Source of the DNA: Nitrospira sp.
GTDB taxonomy: Bacteria; Nitrospirota; Nitrospiria; Nitrospirales; Nitrospiraceae
Length of the DNA stretch: 64,000 bases
Direction: 5' to 3'
NCBI GenBank assembly: GCA_018242725.1
Contig: JAFEBI010000014.1
Coordinates: 17,386 to 81,385, forward strand
Shown here: in pieces, positions 50,814-58,739 of the stretch
Layout of the letters: every line of letters starts with the position of its first letter
Numbering within the stretch: the stretch's first letter is position 1
Position numbers and translations under genes: made by a program
The notes under the pieces: generated by a model
What the model saw: only the letters and a program-made list of their open reading frames with translations
Told to the model about the DNA's origin: nothing
The model's database searches: none

Positions 50814-52214
50814 ATGCCGACGATAAGTTTTGGCGGACTCGGAAATGGGCTGGATTTCGGACAGGTCGTCGATCAACTGGTCAAGGTCGCGCAGCAGCCG
50901 GTTGATCGACTGACCCAAAAGCAGAGCGATCTGAGAACTAAGTTCACAGATCTGACGACTCTGAGTACCAAAGTTGCAGCTTTGCAGAGCGCGGCCGAGG
51001 CGCTACGGTTGCCAACTTCTTTTGACAGAACAGCGGTTTCTGTATCTGATTCGACAGTTCTGTCTGCATCGGCCTCATCCACGGCTTCAGCGGGAACGTA
51101 TAGCATCCGGGTGACTCAACTCGCACAGTCTCATCAAATCGTCAGCAAGGCGGCCAAAGCAGTAATTTCCGCCACGGCGGATATCGTCAGCGGAGGGTCG
51201 GCGACCTTTACCTTCAAGGTGGGGTCTGGAGCGAACCAAACGGTGACGCTCGGTACAACAGGAACTTTGACGGACTTACGTGATCAGATCAATAACCTGG
51301 GAGCCGGTGTCACGGCGTCGGTGATCAATGCTGGGACGGACGTGGCCCCATCCTATCGCCTTGCCCTCTCGGCCAATAGCAGCGGCAGCGCCAATGCGAT
51401 CTCCATCGTGGCTGATGGCACTGATTTAGATCTTCTCAACGGCAGCGGCACCGGAGGAATTGACACACTGGCTGCCGCTCAGAATGCACAAATTCAGATC
51501 GGCGATCAGGCATTGACCCCGCTGACGATCGAACGAAGCTCAAATACCGTGTCCGATGCGATTCCGGGTGTCGTGCTAGCGCTGACGAAGACCACGGGGA
51601 CCGGGACGGTTCAGGTGAGCTTTTCACAGGACGTGAATGCCGTCAAAACTAACATCACAAATCTGGCCGCGGCGTACAACGACGTCGTTAAGTACGTCAA
51701 TGAACGGACTACGTACGATGTGAGCACCAAGAAAGGAGGGGATTTCTTCGATGAGTCCTCGGTTAAAACGGTGTTGTCTCGGCTCAGAACGGCGCTGTCT
51801 TCGACACCGAGCGGTGTCACCAATTACTCCAGTCTGGGCCAGATTGGGTTTAAGACGGAACGGGACGGTACCATTACGGTGGACGATGCTCAGCTCAGCA
51901 CGGCACTGAGCGCGAATTATGCCGGTGTGAAGGCCCTGATCACCAACCAGGGTGCAGCGACTGGTCTCGCGCAATCAGTATCTTCTGCGGTGGATGCCTT
52001 AAACGATGTCTCCGGCGGTAGCCTCACGCTTCGGAAGAGCAGTCTGACAAGTGAAATCTCTCGGCTCGGGGACGACATCGCGAGAAAGCAAGATTCCCTC
52101 GGTGAGTACGAACAGCGGTTGAGGAGTCAATTTGCGGCATTGGATGGTCTATTGCGGCAGCTGCAGAGTCAAAGTAGCTTTCTCACGTCTCAATCAACGA
52201 AGAGTCAACAATAA
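50814..52214 (+). CDS. fliD: Flagellar filament cap protein FliD (HAP2)
   Basis: FliD caps the filament and promotes flagellin folding at the tip. The 466 residues have the N-terminal coiled region (ISFGGLGNGLDFGQVVDQLV, then DRLTQKQSDLRTKFTDL), a central flagellin-hook-IN-type beta module (ATFTFKVGSGANQTVTLGTT), and the C-terminal cap domain ending in a long helix (DDIARKQDSLGEYEQRLRSQ and FAALDGLLRQLQSQSSFL). It is followed by fliS and fliT in the usual order. Confidence 0.95.
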   Translation: MPTISFGGLGNGLDFGQVVDQLVKVAQQPVDRLTQKQSDLRTKFTDLTTLSTKVAALQSAAEALRLPTSFDRTAVSVSDSTVLSASASSTASAGTYSIRVTQLAQSHQIVSKAAKAVISATADIVSGGSATFTFKVGSGANQTVTLGTTGTLTDLRDQINNLGAGVTASVINAGTDVAPSYRLALSANSSGSANAISIVADGTDLDLLNGSGTGGIDTLAAAQNAQIQIGDQALTPLTIERSSNTVSDAIPGVVLALTKTTGTGTVQVSFSQDVNAVKTNITNLAAAYNDVVKYVNERTTYDVSTKKGGDFFDESSVKTVLSRLRTALSSTPSGVTNYSSLGQIGFKTERDGTITVDDAQLSTALSANYAGVKALITNQGAATGLAQSVSSAVDALNDVSGGSLTLRKSSLTSEISRLGDDIARKQDSLGEYEQRLRSQFAALDGLLRQLQSQSSFLTSQSTKSQQ

Positions 52215-52237
52215 AATAAGCACAAGGGACAGGCTCC

Positions 52238-52633
52238 ATGATCACACAGTATGCCCGTCAGTACGAACAAACTCAGGTGGTGACATCGTCCGGTGTTCAG
52301 CTGGTCGTTTTGCTCTACGATGGGGCGATTCAGTCTATGGAAATGGCACGACGGGACATTCAAGCGAAAAATGTCCGGGAGAAAGCGCGACACCTAGGCC
52401 GTGCAATCGCCATCGTAGGCGAACTCAATAGCGTACTCGATCTTGAGCAAGGGGGGGAGATTGCGCGGTCACTACGACGATTGTACGACTACATGTTGAT
52501 GGAGTTGGTCGAGGCTAATGCACGCAATAATGAACACAAGTTAGAGAGCCCGCTGCGCTGCCTCAGTACACTTCGTGAGGCATGGCGTGAGGTGGCCAGC
52601 CAGCAACAGTCTCGGCTGGTCGGTACCCGATGA
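52238..52633 (+). CDS. fliS: Flagellin export chaperone FliS
   Basis: FliS binds the flagellin C-terminus to prevent cytoplasmic polymerisation. The 131 residues show the canonical four-helix pattern: YARQYEQTQVVTSSGVQLVV, then LLYDGAIQSMEMARRDIQAK, and LYDYMLMELVEANARNNEHK. The length is normal. It overlaps the fliT-like gene by 4 bases (ATGA). Confidence 0.95.
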   Translation: MITQYARQYEQTQVVTSSGVQLVVLLYDGAIQSMEMARRDIQAKNVREKARHLGRAIAIVGELNSVLDLEQGGEIARSLRRLYDYMLMELVEANARNNEHKLESPLRCLSTLREAWREVASQQQSRLVGTR

Positions 52634-52956
52634 GTACGCCGGTGAGTGAAAATCAGGCCGAGATCGTTCGATTGACCAAGACGGCGGGTGTAGCGGCTCA
52701 GCAGGGGCGATGGGACCAGGTCATTCAGAGTTACAGCGAACGAGGCGTACTCTTGGCCTCGACCTCTGACTCGGTGCTCCCTACCGATGAGCTGCTGAGG
52801 ATGGATGACGAACTGCGTGACCGCATCCATACTGCTCAAACCTTGTTGGATAATCTACTAGCCGAGGCGCAAACGACAAAGCGGCAGGTGCAAGAATTAC
52901 GTCGGCGTTTCGCTGCCCAGTCATCACAACCCGAAGTTGTCTCTATCGAAGCCTAA
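52630..52956 (+). CDS. fliT: FliT-like flagellar chaperone
   Basis: A 108-residue helical protein coupled to fliS by an ATGA overlap. The middle (GRWDQVIQSYSERGVLLAST) and the C-terminal helix (LLAEAQTTKRQVQELRRRFA) resemble FliT, the chaperone of FliD. FliT is poorly conserved, so assignment depends partly on position after fliD-fliS. Confidence 0.68.
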   Translation: MSTPVSENQAEIVRLTKTAGVAAQQGRWDQVIQSYSERGVLLASTSDSVLPTDELLRMDDELRDRIHTAQTLLDNLLAEAQTTKRQVQELRRRFAAQSSQPEVVSIEA

Positions 52957-52965
52957 ATCGTATTT

Positions 52966-53085
52966 CGGGACGTATGAAATACGACATGTTGTTCATGAAG
53001 CGCTCAAAGGCATTGAAGCGTTGCGTGTGAGTCGTATCTCGTTTCTGAATTCTGACGTTTCACGCTTCACGAGCGACGAATAGTG
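52966..53085. repeat. Dispersed TTTCACG-type repeat, copy downstream of fliT
   Basis: This gap contains CGTATCTCGTTTCTGAATTC, then GTTTCACGCTTCACG (53057-53071) and CACGCTTCACGAGCGACGAA (53061-53080). The last 20-mer matches 19 of 20 bases with a site inside cheA (60573-60592), and the 15-mer GTTTCACGCTTCACG recurs before motB (57347-57361). Imperfect inverted repeats (GAAGCG/CGCTTC) may allow a hairpin that ends the fliC-fliD-fliS-fliT transcript. Confidence 0.6.
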
Positions 53086-53165
53086 AGGCAGTGGCGCAGC
53101 GACGGCTGTCGGAGAAGCGTTCATAAATAATACGGGTTAGCATGAGGACGAGGGGTGTCTGAATC

Positions 53166-53774
53166 ATGGCGTCATCGATTATGAGTGCGTTATCCAAGTC
53201 TCACAGTGCGGAGCCCGACGAACGCCGGGAATGGATTAGAATAGAGGATCGGGTCCTGATGGAATATCGATTGGTGACCGAGGGAGAAACCAGTGTGCCG
53301 GTCGAACTGAGCCGTGCAACTCCGGAATCGATTGCCTCAGTCGTGAGCAAACCGACCGTGGATCTTCTGGCTCGCTCCAGCGAGATCATGGTCGATTCAG
53401 CGATTCTCCCCTGGATCAGGAAGGTCGATTACCTGCTCGAAGTGATTCTGAATGCTCTTGCCACCAGTCAGCCGTCCAGCGTCACGCTGGCACAGCCCAT
53501 GGAGGTTAGTTTGAGTGGGGGAGGGATCGGCTTTGTCTCCACACGGGAATTCACCGTTAATGATCAACTGGCGATCAAGCTCATCCTTCCACCGTTCACA
53601 ATGATCCGGGTGCATGTGAAAGTCATTCGTGCAGTTCCAGAAGCCGATGGCCAAGGGTTCACGATAGCCACCGAGTTTGTCGATCTGATGCCTGATGATC
53701 AGGAGCACTTGATTCGACACATTCTGTATGTGCAAGCTCAACGCTTGCGGGCAAGCCGAAGTCAACCCAACTAA
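53166..53774 (+). CDS. PilZ-domain protein, atypical, 202 aa
   Basis: The N-terminal half holds an RxxxR motif (RREWIR, R21-R25) in a PilZ-like EWIRIEDRVLMEYR context, a helical insertion with WIRKVDYLLEVILNAL (about 80-95), and the second PilZ strand with VSLSGGGIGFVS (about 114-125), where Ser replaces the usual Asp/Asn of (D/N)xSxxG. Such split PilZ proteins with an internal helical insert are found in several phyla and often in flagellar clusters. c-di-GMP binding is likely but the missing Asp leaves it uncertain. It follows the filament-cap operon. Confidence 0.72.
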   Translation: MASSIMSALSKSHSAEPDERREWIRIEDRVLMEYRLVTEGETSVPVELSRATPESIASVVSKPTVDLLARSSEIMVDSAILPWIRKVDYLLEVILNALATSQPSSVTLAQPMEVSLSGGGIGFVSTREFTVNDQLAIKLILPPFTMIRVHVKVIRAVPEADGQGFTIATEFVDLMPDDQEHLIRHILYVQAQRLRASRSQPN

Positions 53775-53818
53775 GCATCCCTCATGTGGGAAGTTCGTTG
53801 TTGTGCTTTCACTCATGA

Positions 53819-53856
53819 GTCGATCCAACATCAAGAAAGTTGAGAAACGGATCGAC
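53819..53856. terminator. Inverted repeat between convergent PilZ and MinD-like genes
   Basis: GTCGATCC (53819-53826) and GGATCGAC (53849-53856) flank a 22-base loop which itself holds TCAA/TTGA. It lies between convergent stop codons, so a bidirectional terminator is likely, though no T-run is present. Confidence 0.4.
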
Positions 53857-53898
53857 GCCCACTGAAATAAAAACAGGAAAATCAGCAGCCAGCGGAAG

Positions 53899-54798
53899 TT
53901 AGGCGGCTGACAGAGTGTCTGTCGTCAATGTTATCATCAAGGCATCAGCGATTCTTCCCAAGGCAAGTGCGGCAGGGGAAGATGGGCTATGCTGAATCAC
54001 CGGCACGTACGTCCGCACGGATTGTTCCATCGCAGGATCTTCCGGAATTTCCCCAAGTAAGTTCAAATCTCCTCCGACATATTCCTTGAGGAGTTTCTTG
54101 AGCTGAGGCACATTCACGCGAGCACGTCCTGAGGTGCGGTTAAGAATGAGCGCCGGGTGAAATGCCTGCAACGTGGCTTCAGCAGTCCTGCGACCAGATT
54201 CATCCGTCTTGCCTGCAACGTCGAGCACCTCTTCCACGCTGCTATAGTCCCGGTTCGCGAGCCCTTCTGCCGTCACGTCTCGCATCAGAAACATCGAAAG
54301 GACGCGGCGAATGGCTGCGAGCTTAATGAATCGATAGAGGTCTAAGACCGACGTCGGGTCCGGAGTCGCGACCGCAATATGATGGTCAGCCATCAGAAAA
54401 AAGTCGAGCGCATGATAGCTCGTTCCGGCTCCGATATCGGCGAGAATAATGTCCGCATGGATGTCTTGGAAATGTCGGATCAAACGCTTTTTCTGCGAGT
54501 AGGGCATATTGGCGGTTGCCAAGGTATCGCCGGTGCCGGGGATGATCCTCAAGTTGGGATGAAGCGGGAGTCGTTGGGCTACAGCATCCAACAGTTCTAT
54601 CCGATGGGTGAGAAAGTCGGTCAGAGTCATGGGAGGGTTGAGGAGGCCGAGCAGGATATGGGCATCAGCCCCACCGACGTCCAGGTCTGCGAGCACGACC
54701 TGCTTTCCCTTTCTGGCGAGGAGCAGTGCCAGATTCGTTGCGATGACACTCTTGCCAACCCCACCTTTTCCTGACGCGACGGAGATGATCTGTGCCAT
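53899..54798 (-). CDS. Second MinD/ParA-like ATPase, 299 aa
   Basis: This is distinct from FlhG. The ATG at 54798 is chosen because the conserved core starts right there (AQIISVASGKGGVGKSVIAT); a GTG at 54834 would add 12 residues. Walker A is KGGVGKS, followed by the switch segment LADLDVGGADAHILLGLL and ILADIGAGTSYHALDFFLMA. Residues about 175-220 are an insertion relative to MinD. Paralogues like this occur near flagellar or chemotaxis genes and position proteins at poles or chemoreceptor arrays (ParC-like). A HTH gene is divergently transcribed 160 bases away. Role unproven. Confidence 0.8.
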   Translation of the reverse strand: MAQIISVASGKGGVGKSVIATNLALLLARKGKQVVLADLDVGGADAHILLGLLNPPMTLTDFLTHRIELLDAVAQRLPLHPNLRIIPGTGDTLATANMPYSQKKRLIRHFQDIHADIILADIGAGTSYHALDFFLMADHHIAVATPDPTSVLDLYRFIKLAAIRRVLSMFLMRDVTAEGLANRDYSSVEEVLDVAGKTDESGRRTAEATLQAFHPALILNRTSGRARVNVPQLKKLLKEYVGGDLNLLGEIPEDPAMEQSVRTYVPVIQHSPSSPAALALGRIADALMITLTTDTLSAA

Positions 54799-54958
54799 TG
54801 AGATCTGTTTCTGTTGATTTGGGAACACTATCACAGCCTTCTTCGGTTGCTACCCTCGAAATCTGAACAGACCGACCGCTATCTGTATGGAGATGATGGA
54901 GAAGTGATGTGAGCGGCAGCTTAAGTTTCTCAGCTGATACGCCGATACGTCAGTCGTT

Positions 54959-55189
54959 ATGAATGGTGATCTATCCGCTGAAGCGGCAACTCAGTCTGAG
55001 ACGGGCGTTACTCAGAACGGAGAAATTCTTACCGTCATGGAGGTGGCGCGGTTTCTTCGCGTGCCCAAGTCCACTGTCTATAAACTCGCACGAATCGGAC
55101 AATTGCCGGCTTCCAAAATCGGAAAGCATTGGCGTTTCCTTCGCCGTGACATCCACGACTGGATGCATAGCCGATCCGGCAAAGGCTGA
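54959..55189 (+). CDS. Excisionase-type (HTH_17/BldC-like) DNA-binding protein, 76 aa
   Basis: A compact DNA-binding protein: residues about 24-70 have the HTH_17 pattern ILTVMEVARFLRVPKSTVYK and a wing LPASKIGKHWRFLRRDIHDW. Such proteins are small regulators or, in phages, excisionases. No integrase is nearby, so a regulator is more likely. It is divergent from the MinD-like gene and precedes the cheY-cheZ-motAB set by 288 bases; control of either is possible but unproven. Confidence 0.8.
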   Translation: MNGDLSAEAATQSETGVTQNGEILTVMEVARFLRVPKSTVYKLARIGQLPASKIGKHWRFLRRDIHDWMHSRSGKG

Positions 55190-55375
55190 GAGTGGTGAGC
55201 CGTCCAGCGAGCCGCCGACAGAATAGCTGAGTTCTGCAGGGCAGGATATCCAGGGCGCTGAGGAAATGAGCGGGAAGCACTGGTCCTGTCGACTGTTCGA
55301 GCAAACCTCACTTGGTATCAATCAACAAGCAGTTGCAAAGGCTCCGTTCTCCACGGAGTTTGATCTCATCCAGTC

Positions 55376-55403
55376 TCAGGTTGTTCGACCAAGAGACCGA
55401 TAG
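55376..55403 (+). promoter_or_regulatory. Sigma-28-like promoter upstream of cheY
   Basis: TCAGGTTG (55376-55383), 12 bases, ACCGATAG (55396-55403), 74 bases before cheY. The -10 half is identical to the csrA and PilZ candidates. It could drive cheY-cheZ-motA-motB. Confidence 0.5.
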
Positions 55404-55477
55404 GGAACGAGGCGTGCTGTGAAAGCATGGCGGGAACATGATGGCGTGATGGAGAGGCGAGAAGGACAGGAGGCACT

Positions 55478-55858
55478 ATGCCGGCGAATCCAAACATGAA
55501 AATTCTCGTGGTCGATGACATGGTCACGATGAGGAAAATCGTGAAGAACATCCTCAAGCAGTTGGGATTTACCAACATAGATGAAGCCGAGAACGGGCAG
55601 GAAGGACTGCAAAAACTTCGGGACGGCTCGTATAACTTTGTGGTGTCCGACTGGAATATGCCGGTCATGACCGGCATCGACATGCTTCGGGCAATCAGGG
55701 CTGATGAGAAATTGAAATCTATTCCGGTCTTGATGGTGACGGCTGAGGCTCAACAAAGTAATTTGATCGAAGCGGTGCAAGCGGGAGTGAGTAATTACAT
55801 CGTCAAACCATTCACAGCGGAGACGATGCAAGAAAAAATCGGGAAGATCTTCAAGTAG
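55478..55858 (+). CDS. cheY: Chemotaxis response regulator CheY (first copy)
   Basis: A single-domain receiver of 126 residues. The acidic pocket is D13-D14, the phosphoacceptor is D58 in VVSDWNMPVMTG, Thr is in MVTAEAQQ and Lys in YIVKPF. The N-terminus and length, plus the WNMP sequence, match motor-binding CheY. AGGAGG precedes the ATG. cheZ follows, supporting the view that this copy controls the motor through FliM, whose CheY-binding peptide is intact. Confidence 0.93.
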   Translation: MPANPNMKILVVDDMVTMRKIVKNILKQLGFTNIDEAENGQEGLQKLRDGSYNFVVSDWNMPVMTGIDMLRAIRADEKLKSIPVLMVTAEAQQSNLIEAVQAGVSNYIVKPFTAETMQEKIGKIFK

Positions 55859-55922
55859 CCGATGGATGATGAGACTGTTGAATAGATGAGTAAGCAGAGA
55901 CATCGAAAACAATGGAGGTTAC

Positions 55923-56510
55923 GTGGAGACACAAGGACAGAAGCTATACGAAGAGCTTGGTGCCTTGGCTCGCTTTATGGACAATGCCATGCACACGATT
56001 TCAGCGGTCACTCCTCAGATCATATCCAGCAGCATCCAGCTGCCGACCGCAGCCTCCCATCTGAGCGATGTCAAGAAAATGACGGAGGATGGCACGCTTG
56101 AAGTGATGCGGCTCACGGAGCTGGTTCAGGACAACCATACGTCGATGGCCAAAGAGCTGGCGGGAGTCGCTGAAGTCCTGAAGGCGATCGACTGTGCGTC
56201 ACTCGAGGGACGATTGGAACATGTACGCTCGATACTGGCCCAGGACGACAAACATCTCATTGAAATCATGACCACCCTCTCGTTTCAGGACCTCGTCGCT
56301 CAGCGGGTGAAGAAGCTGGTCGCCATTCTTGATGAAGTCCAGCACAAGCTGATGGAGCTGGTGGTGGTCTTTGGTTTGCAGCACAACAAAGAGCAGCCGG
56401 TAACGGAAGGACATGCCGGTGACTTGTTGAAGCAACTTGAGGAATCCAAGACGACTTCGATGAAACAACAGGTTGCCGATGACATCCTGGCGCAATTTGG
56501 ATTCAAATAA
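55923..56510 (+). CDS. cheZ: CheY-P phosphatase CheZ
   Basis: CheZ dephosphorylates CheY-P. A GTG start (GGAGG upstream) gives 195 residues forming a long helical hairpin. The active motif is LSFQDLVAQRVKKL with D123 and Q127 in the D-xxx-Q spacing of the E. coli enzyme (D143/Q147). The C-terminal peptide QQVADDILAQFGFK is the CheY-binding tail. Both key elements are intact, so activity is expected. It lies between cheY and motA. Confidence 0.92.
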   Translation: METQGQKLYEELGALARFMDNAMHTISAVTPQIISSSIQLPTAASHLSDVKKMTEDGTLEVMRLTELVQDNHTSMAKELAGVAEVLKAIDCASLEGRLEHVRSILAQDDKHLIEIMTTLSFQDLVAQRVKKLVAILDEVQHKLMELVVVFGLQHNKEQPVTEGHAGDLLKQLEESKTTSMKQQVADDILAQFGFK

Positions 56511-56523
56511 GGCGCGTTGATTA

Positions 56524-57294
56524 ATGGATATTGCAACAATCCTTGGAATCGTCATCGCCCTAGGCTCAATTATCGGAGGCCAGATACTCGAAGGCGGACA
56601 TGTGGGCTCCATCATGCAGCTCACGGCCTTCATCATCGTGATCGGCGGCACGTTTGGTGCCATTTGCATACAGAACCCATTACCGGTTGTGATTAAGGCG
56701 TTCGGCGCGTTGACCATTGCGATTACAGGGCCTCACATCGACAACAAGGGCACGATTAAACTCATCCTGGAGCTTGCCAATATTTCGCGGAAACAAGGCC
56801 TGCTGGCGTTAGAGGGGAAGCTCAAGACCATCACGGATCCGTTCATGAAAAAGGGCGTCCAGCTCATTGTCGATGGGACGGAGCCCAAAGCGGTGATCGA
56901 GATCCTCGAAATCGAGGTGGAGCACCACGAAGAGCAGGGCGTGATCGCGGCGAAAGTCTGGGAAGCAGCCGGCGGCTATGCCCCGACCGTCGGCATCATC
57001 GGAGCCGTGCTCGGTCTCATTCACGTGATGGAAAACCTGGCTGATCCCTCAAAGCTGGGCGGCGGAATCGCGGTGGCGTTCGTGGCGACCGTGTATGGAG
57101 TGGGTGCGGCAAACCTCTTTTTCTTGCCCTTGGCCAATAAGATCAAATTGAAACTGAAGGAGGAAGCCGGTTCAAGAAACTTGATGATTATGGGACTGGC
57201 GGGGCTTGCTCAGGGGGAAAACCCTCGACTCTTGCAGGAGAAGTTAGAAAGCGTGCTGCCGCACAACGAGCGGACGAAAGAAGGGAAGAAGTGA
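56524..57294 (+). CDS. motA: Flagellar motor stator protein MotA
   Basis: MotA is the proton-channel stator subunit. The 256 residues have four transmembrane helices (about 2-22, 32-50, 147-170, 180-202) and the cytoplasmic loop with charged residues (about 70-130). Landmarks are LEGGHVGSIMQLTAFIIVIG, EHHEEQGVIAAKVWEAAGGY and APTVGIIGAVLGLIHVM. The conserved proline (AAGGYAPTVG) is intact. A repeat fills the gap to motB. Confidence 0.95.
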   Translation: MDIATILGIVIALGSIIGGQILEGGHVGSIMQLTAFIIVIGGTFGAICIQNPLPVVIKAFGALTIAITGPHIDNKGTIKLILELANISRKQGLLALEGKLKTITDPFMKKGVQLIVDGTEPKAVIEILEIEVEHHEEQGVIAAKVWEAAGGYAPTVGIIGAVLGLIHVMENLADPSKLGGGIAVAFVATVYGVGAANLFFLPLANKIKLKLKEEAGSRNLMIMGLAGLAQGENPRLLQEKLESVLPHNERTKEGKK

Positions 57295-57295
57295 A

Positions 57296-57368
57296 ACCTC
57301 GTTCATGGAGCGTATCTCGTTCACACTCAAGCGCTCCACGGTTCACGTTTCACGCTTCACGGTCGTAG
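57296..57368. repeat. TTTCACG-type repeat filling the motA-motB gap
   Basis: The gap between motA and motB contains CGTATCTCGTT (shared with the 53-kb copy) and GTTTCACGCTTCACG (57347-57361). motA and motB usually overlap or nearly touch; here they are 74 bases apart and the repeat occupies the place of the motB Shine-Dalgarno, which is not visible. The repeat may have inserted here. Confidence 0.6.
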
Positions 57369-58208
57369 ATGGCGAAACACAAACACGAGGAGCATGAAAA
57401 TCACGAGCGATGGCTCGTCTCTTATGCCGACTTTATTACCTTGCTGTTCGCCTTTTTCGTCGTGATGTACTCGATCTCCTCCGTCAATGTTGGAAAGTAT
57501 CGAACCGTAAGCGAATCGATCAAAGCCGCGCTGAATCCCATTGTCAGTCCACCGTCCTCCCCGACCCCGTTGACATTGAGTACCAACAAACAGGCACTGA
57601 CGGCACCCGATGCCCCCGGGAGCAAGGATGTGGCGATTCGTAAATTGCGGAATCTTGTGAAAGGAATCAAAGCCTCGCCGCAGCTGGCGTTGGTACGGAT
57701 CACGGAACGGGTCAACGGAGACATCGTGATTACCATTCCTGATCAGTTGCTGTTCAACAGCGGCGAAGCGGCTATGCGGAGCGAGGCGCTGCCGTTTCTG
57801 GAAGGCCTGAGCGCGGCTATCGTGGAACTCAACCGGTACACCAGGGTCGAAGGGCATACGGACAATGTTCCCATGCGCACGGCGCAATTTCCCTCAAATT
57901 GGGAACTCTCTGCCGCCCGTGCGGTGATGGTTGTCAGAGTCTTGTCGGAGTTGTTCGCGGTGCCGTCGGAACGTTTGTCCGCGGTGGGGCATGCCGACAC
58001 AAGGCCGATCACGGCCAATCTTGACTCGGAACAGCGAGCCAAAAATCGCCGGGTGGAGGTCGTGATTCTTGAACAGGCTCCACCCGCTCCAATTCTCCAG
58101 GCAGAGGGTGGTTCGGACATGTTGGGACGATCGAACGAGGATGTGTCACCGAACGTGTCGGAGTCGACGGCGGAACCGACGGTAGAGGAACAAGTGCGAA
58201 TACCGTAG
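57369..58208 (+). CDS. motB: Flagellar motor stator protein MotB
   Basis: MotB anchors the stator to peptidoglycan. After a basic N-terminus comes one transmembrane helix in YADFITLLFAFFVVMYSISS, with the essential proton-binding Asp at residue 21. A linker follows, then an OmpA-like peptidoglycan-binding domain (about 120-240) with VEGHTDNVPMR and WELSAARAVMVVRVL. The C-terminal tail after 245 is low-complexity. No clear ribosome site precedes the ATG. Confidence 0.94.
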   Translation: MAKHKHEEHENHERWLVSYADFITLLFAFFVVMYSISSVNVGKYRTVSESIKAALNPIVSPPSSPTPLTLSTNKQALTAPDAPGSKDVAIRKLRNLVKGIKASPQLALVRITERVNGDIVITIPDQLLFNSGEAAMRSEALPFLEGLSAAIVELNRYTRVEGHTDNVPMRTAQFPSNWELSAARAVMVVRVLSELFAVPSERLSAVGHADTRPITANLDSEQRAKNRRVEVVILEQAPPAPILQAEGGSDMLGRSNEDVSPNVSESTAEPTVEEQVRIP

Positions 58209-58236
58209 ACCATCCGTGGGGCTCGGTACCTCCTGC

Positions 58237-58264
58237 TCAAGCCTTGATAAATACCAGCCGACAA
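58237..58264 (+). promoter_or_regulatory. Sigma-28-like promoter upstream of the STAS gene
   Basis: TCAAGCCT (58237-58244), 12 bases, GCCGACAA (58257-58264), 38 bases before the STAS gene. The -10 element has one change (T to C) from GCCGATAA. It could drive the STAS-CheZ-like-cheY-cheA group. Confidence 0.45.
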
Positions 58265-58302
58265 TATTGGTGAGTGATTGCACGGAAAGGATAGGTAGCT
58301 CG

Positions 58303-58605
58303 ATGACGACTGATTCCTCTGTACCGGCCCTCCCTAAGGACGAGAGTCAGAATCTCAGACACCTCGCTCCGACGGGCGATCTGACTATTTTTGAGGCAGC
58401 TGAATTTAAGGAATCATTGATGAACCTGTTTGCAAACGACGGTTTGGTGTCACTAGACCTGAACGGCGTTGCCCGAGTAGATACGTCCGCGATCCAACTG
58501 CTGCTAGCGGCACGCAAGCAAGGGCGTATGTTAGTAACAAGTCTCTCCCAGGATCTACAGACGAAACTGAAGCGATTGGGATTTACTGATTCCTTGAGCG
58601 AATAG
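58303..58605 (+). CDS. STAS-domain protein, 100 aa
   Basis: The ATG at 58303 is preferred over an earlier in-frame ATG within the promoter region. The product is a single STAS domain: LAPTGDLTIFEAAEFKESLM, then GLVSLDLNGVARVDTSAIQLLL with the DTS in the place of the usual phospho-Ser/Thr region. Single STAS proteins beside cheY/cheA are known in several phyla and may act as anti-anti-sigma-like or chemotaxis adapters. Its partner is not known. Confidence 0.78.
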   Translation: MTTDSSVPALPKDESQNLRHLAPTGDLTIFEAAEFKESLMNLFANDGLVSLDLNGVARVDTSAIQLLLAARKQGRMLVTSLSQDLQTKLKRLGFTDSLSE

Positions 58606-58739
58606 GGAGACTTATCTGAGAAGTGGATCGTAGACCTTGCGGGTTCAAGAGTTGCTGGAGGTAACGCTCGTCCCATATTCACAGCATCCAAATGATCCGG
58701 GCTGTGTAGACTTGTTCCAGTCATTGCAGGAGTAGACTG

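Noticed and set aside
58640..58660. GG-N10-GC word upstream of the CheZ-like gene as a sigma-54 promoter
   Set aside because: The -24 element matches the consensus poorly (only GG and one more base) and the gene is better explained by read-through from the STAS promoter.
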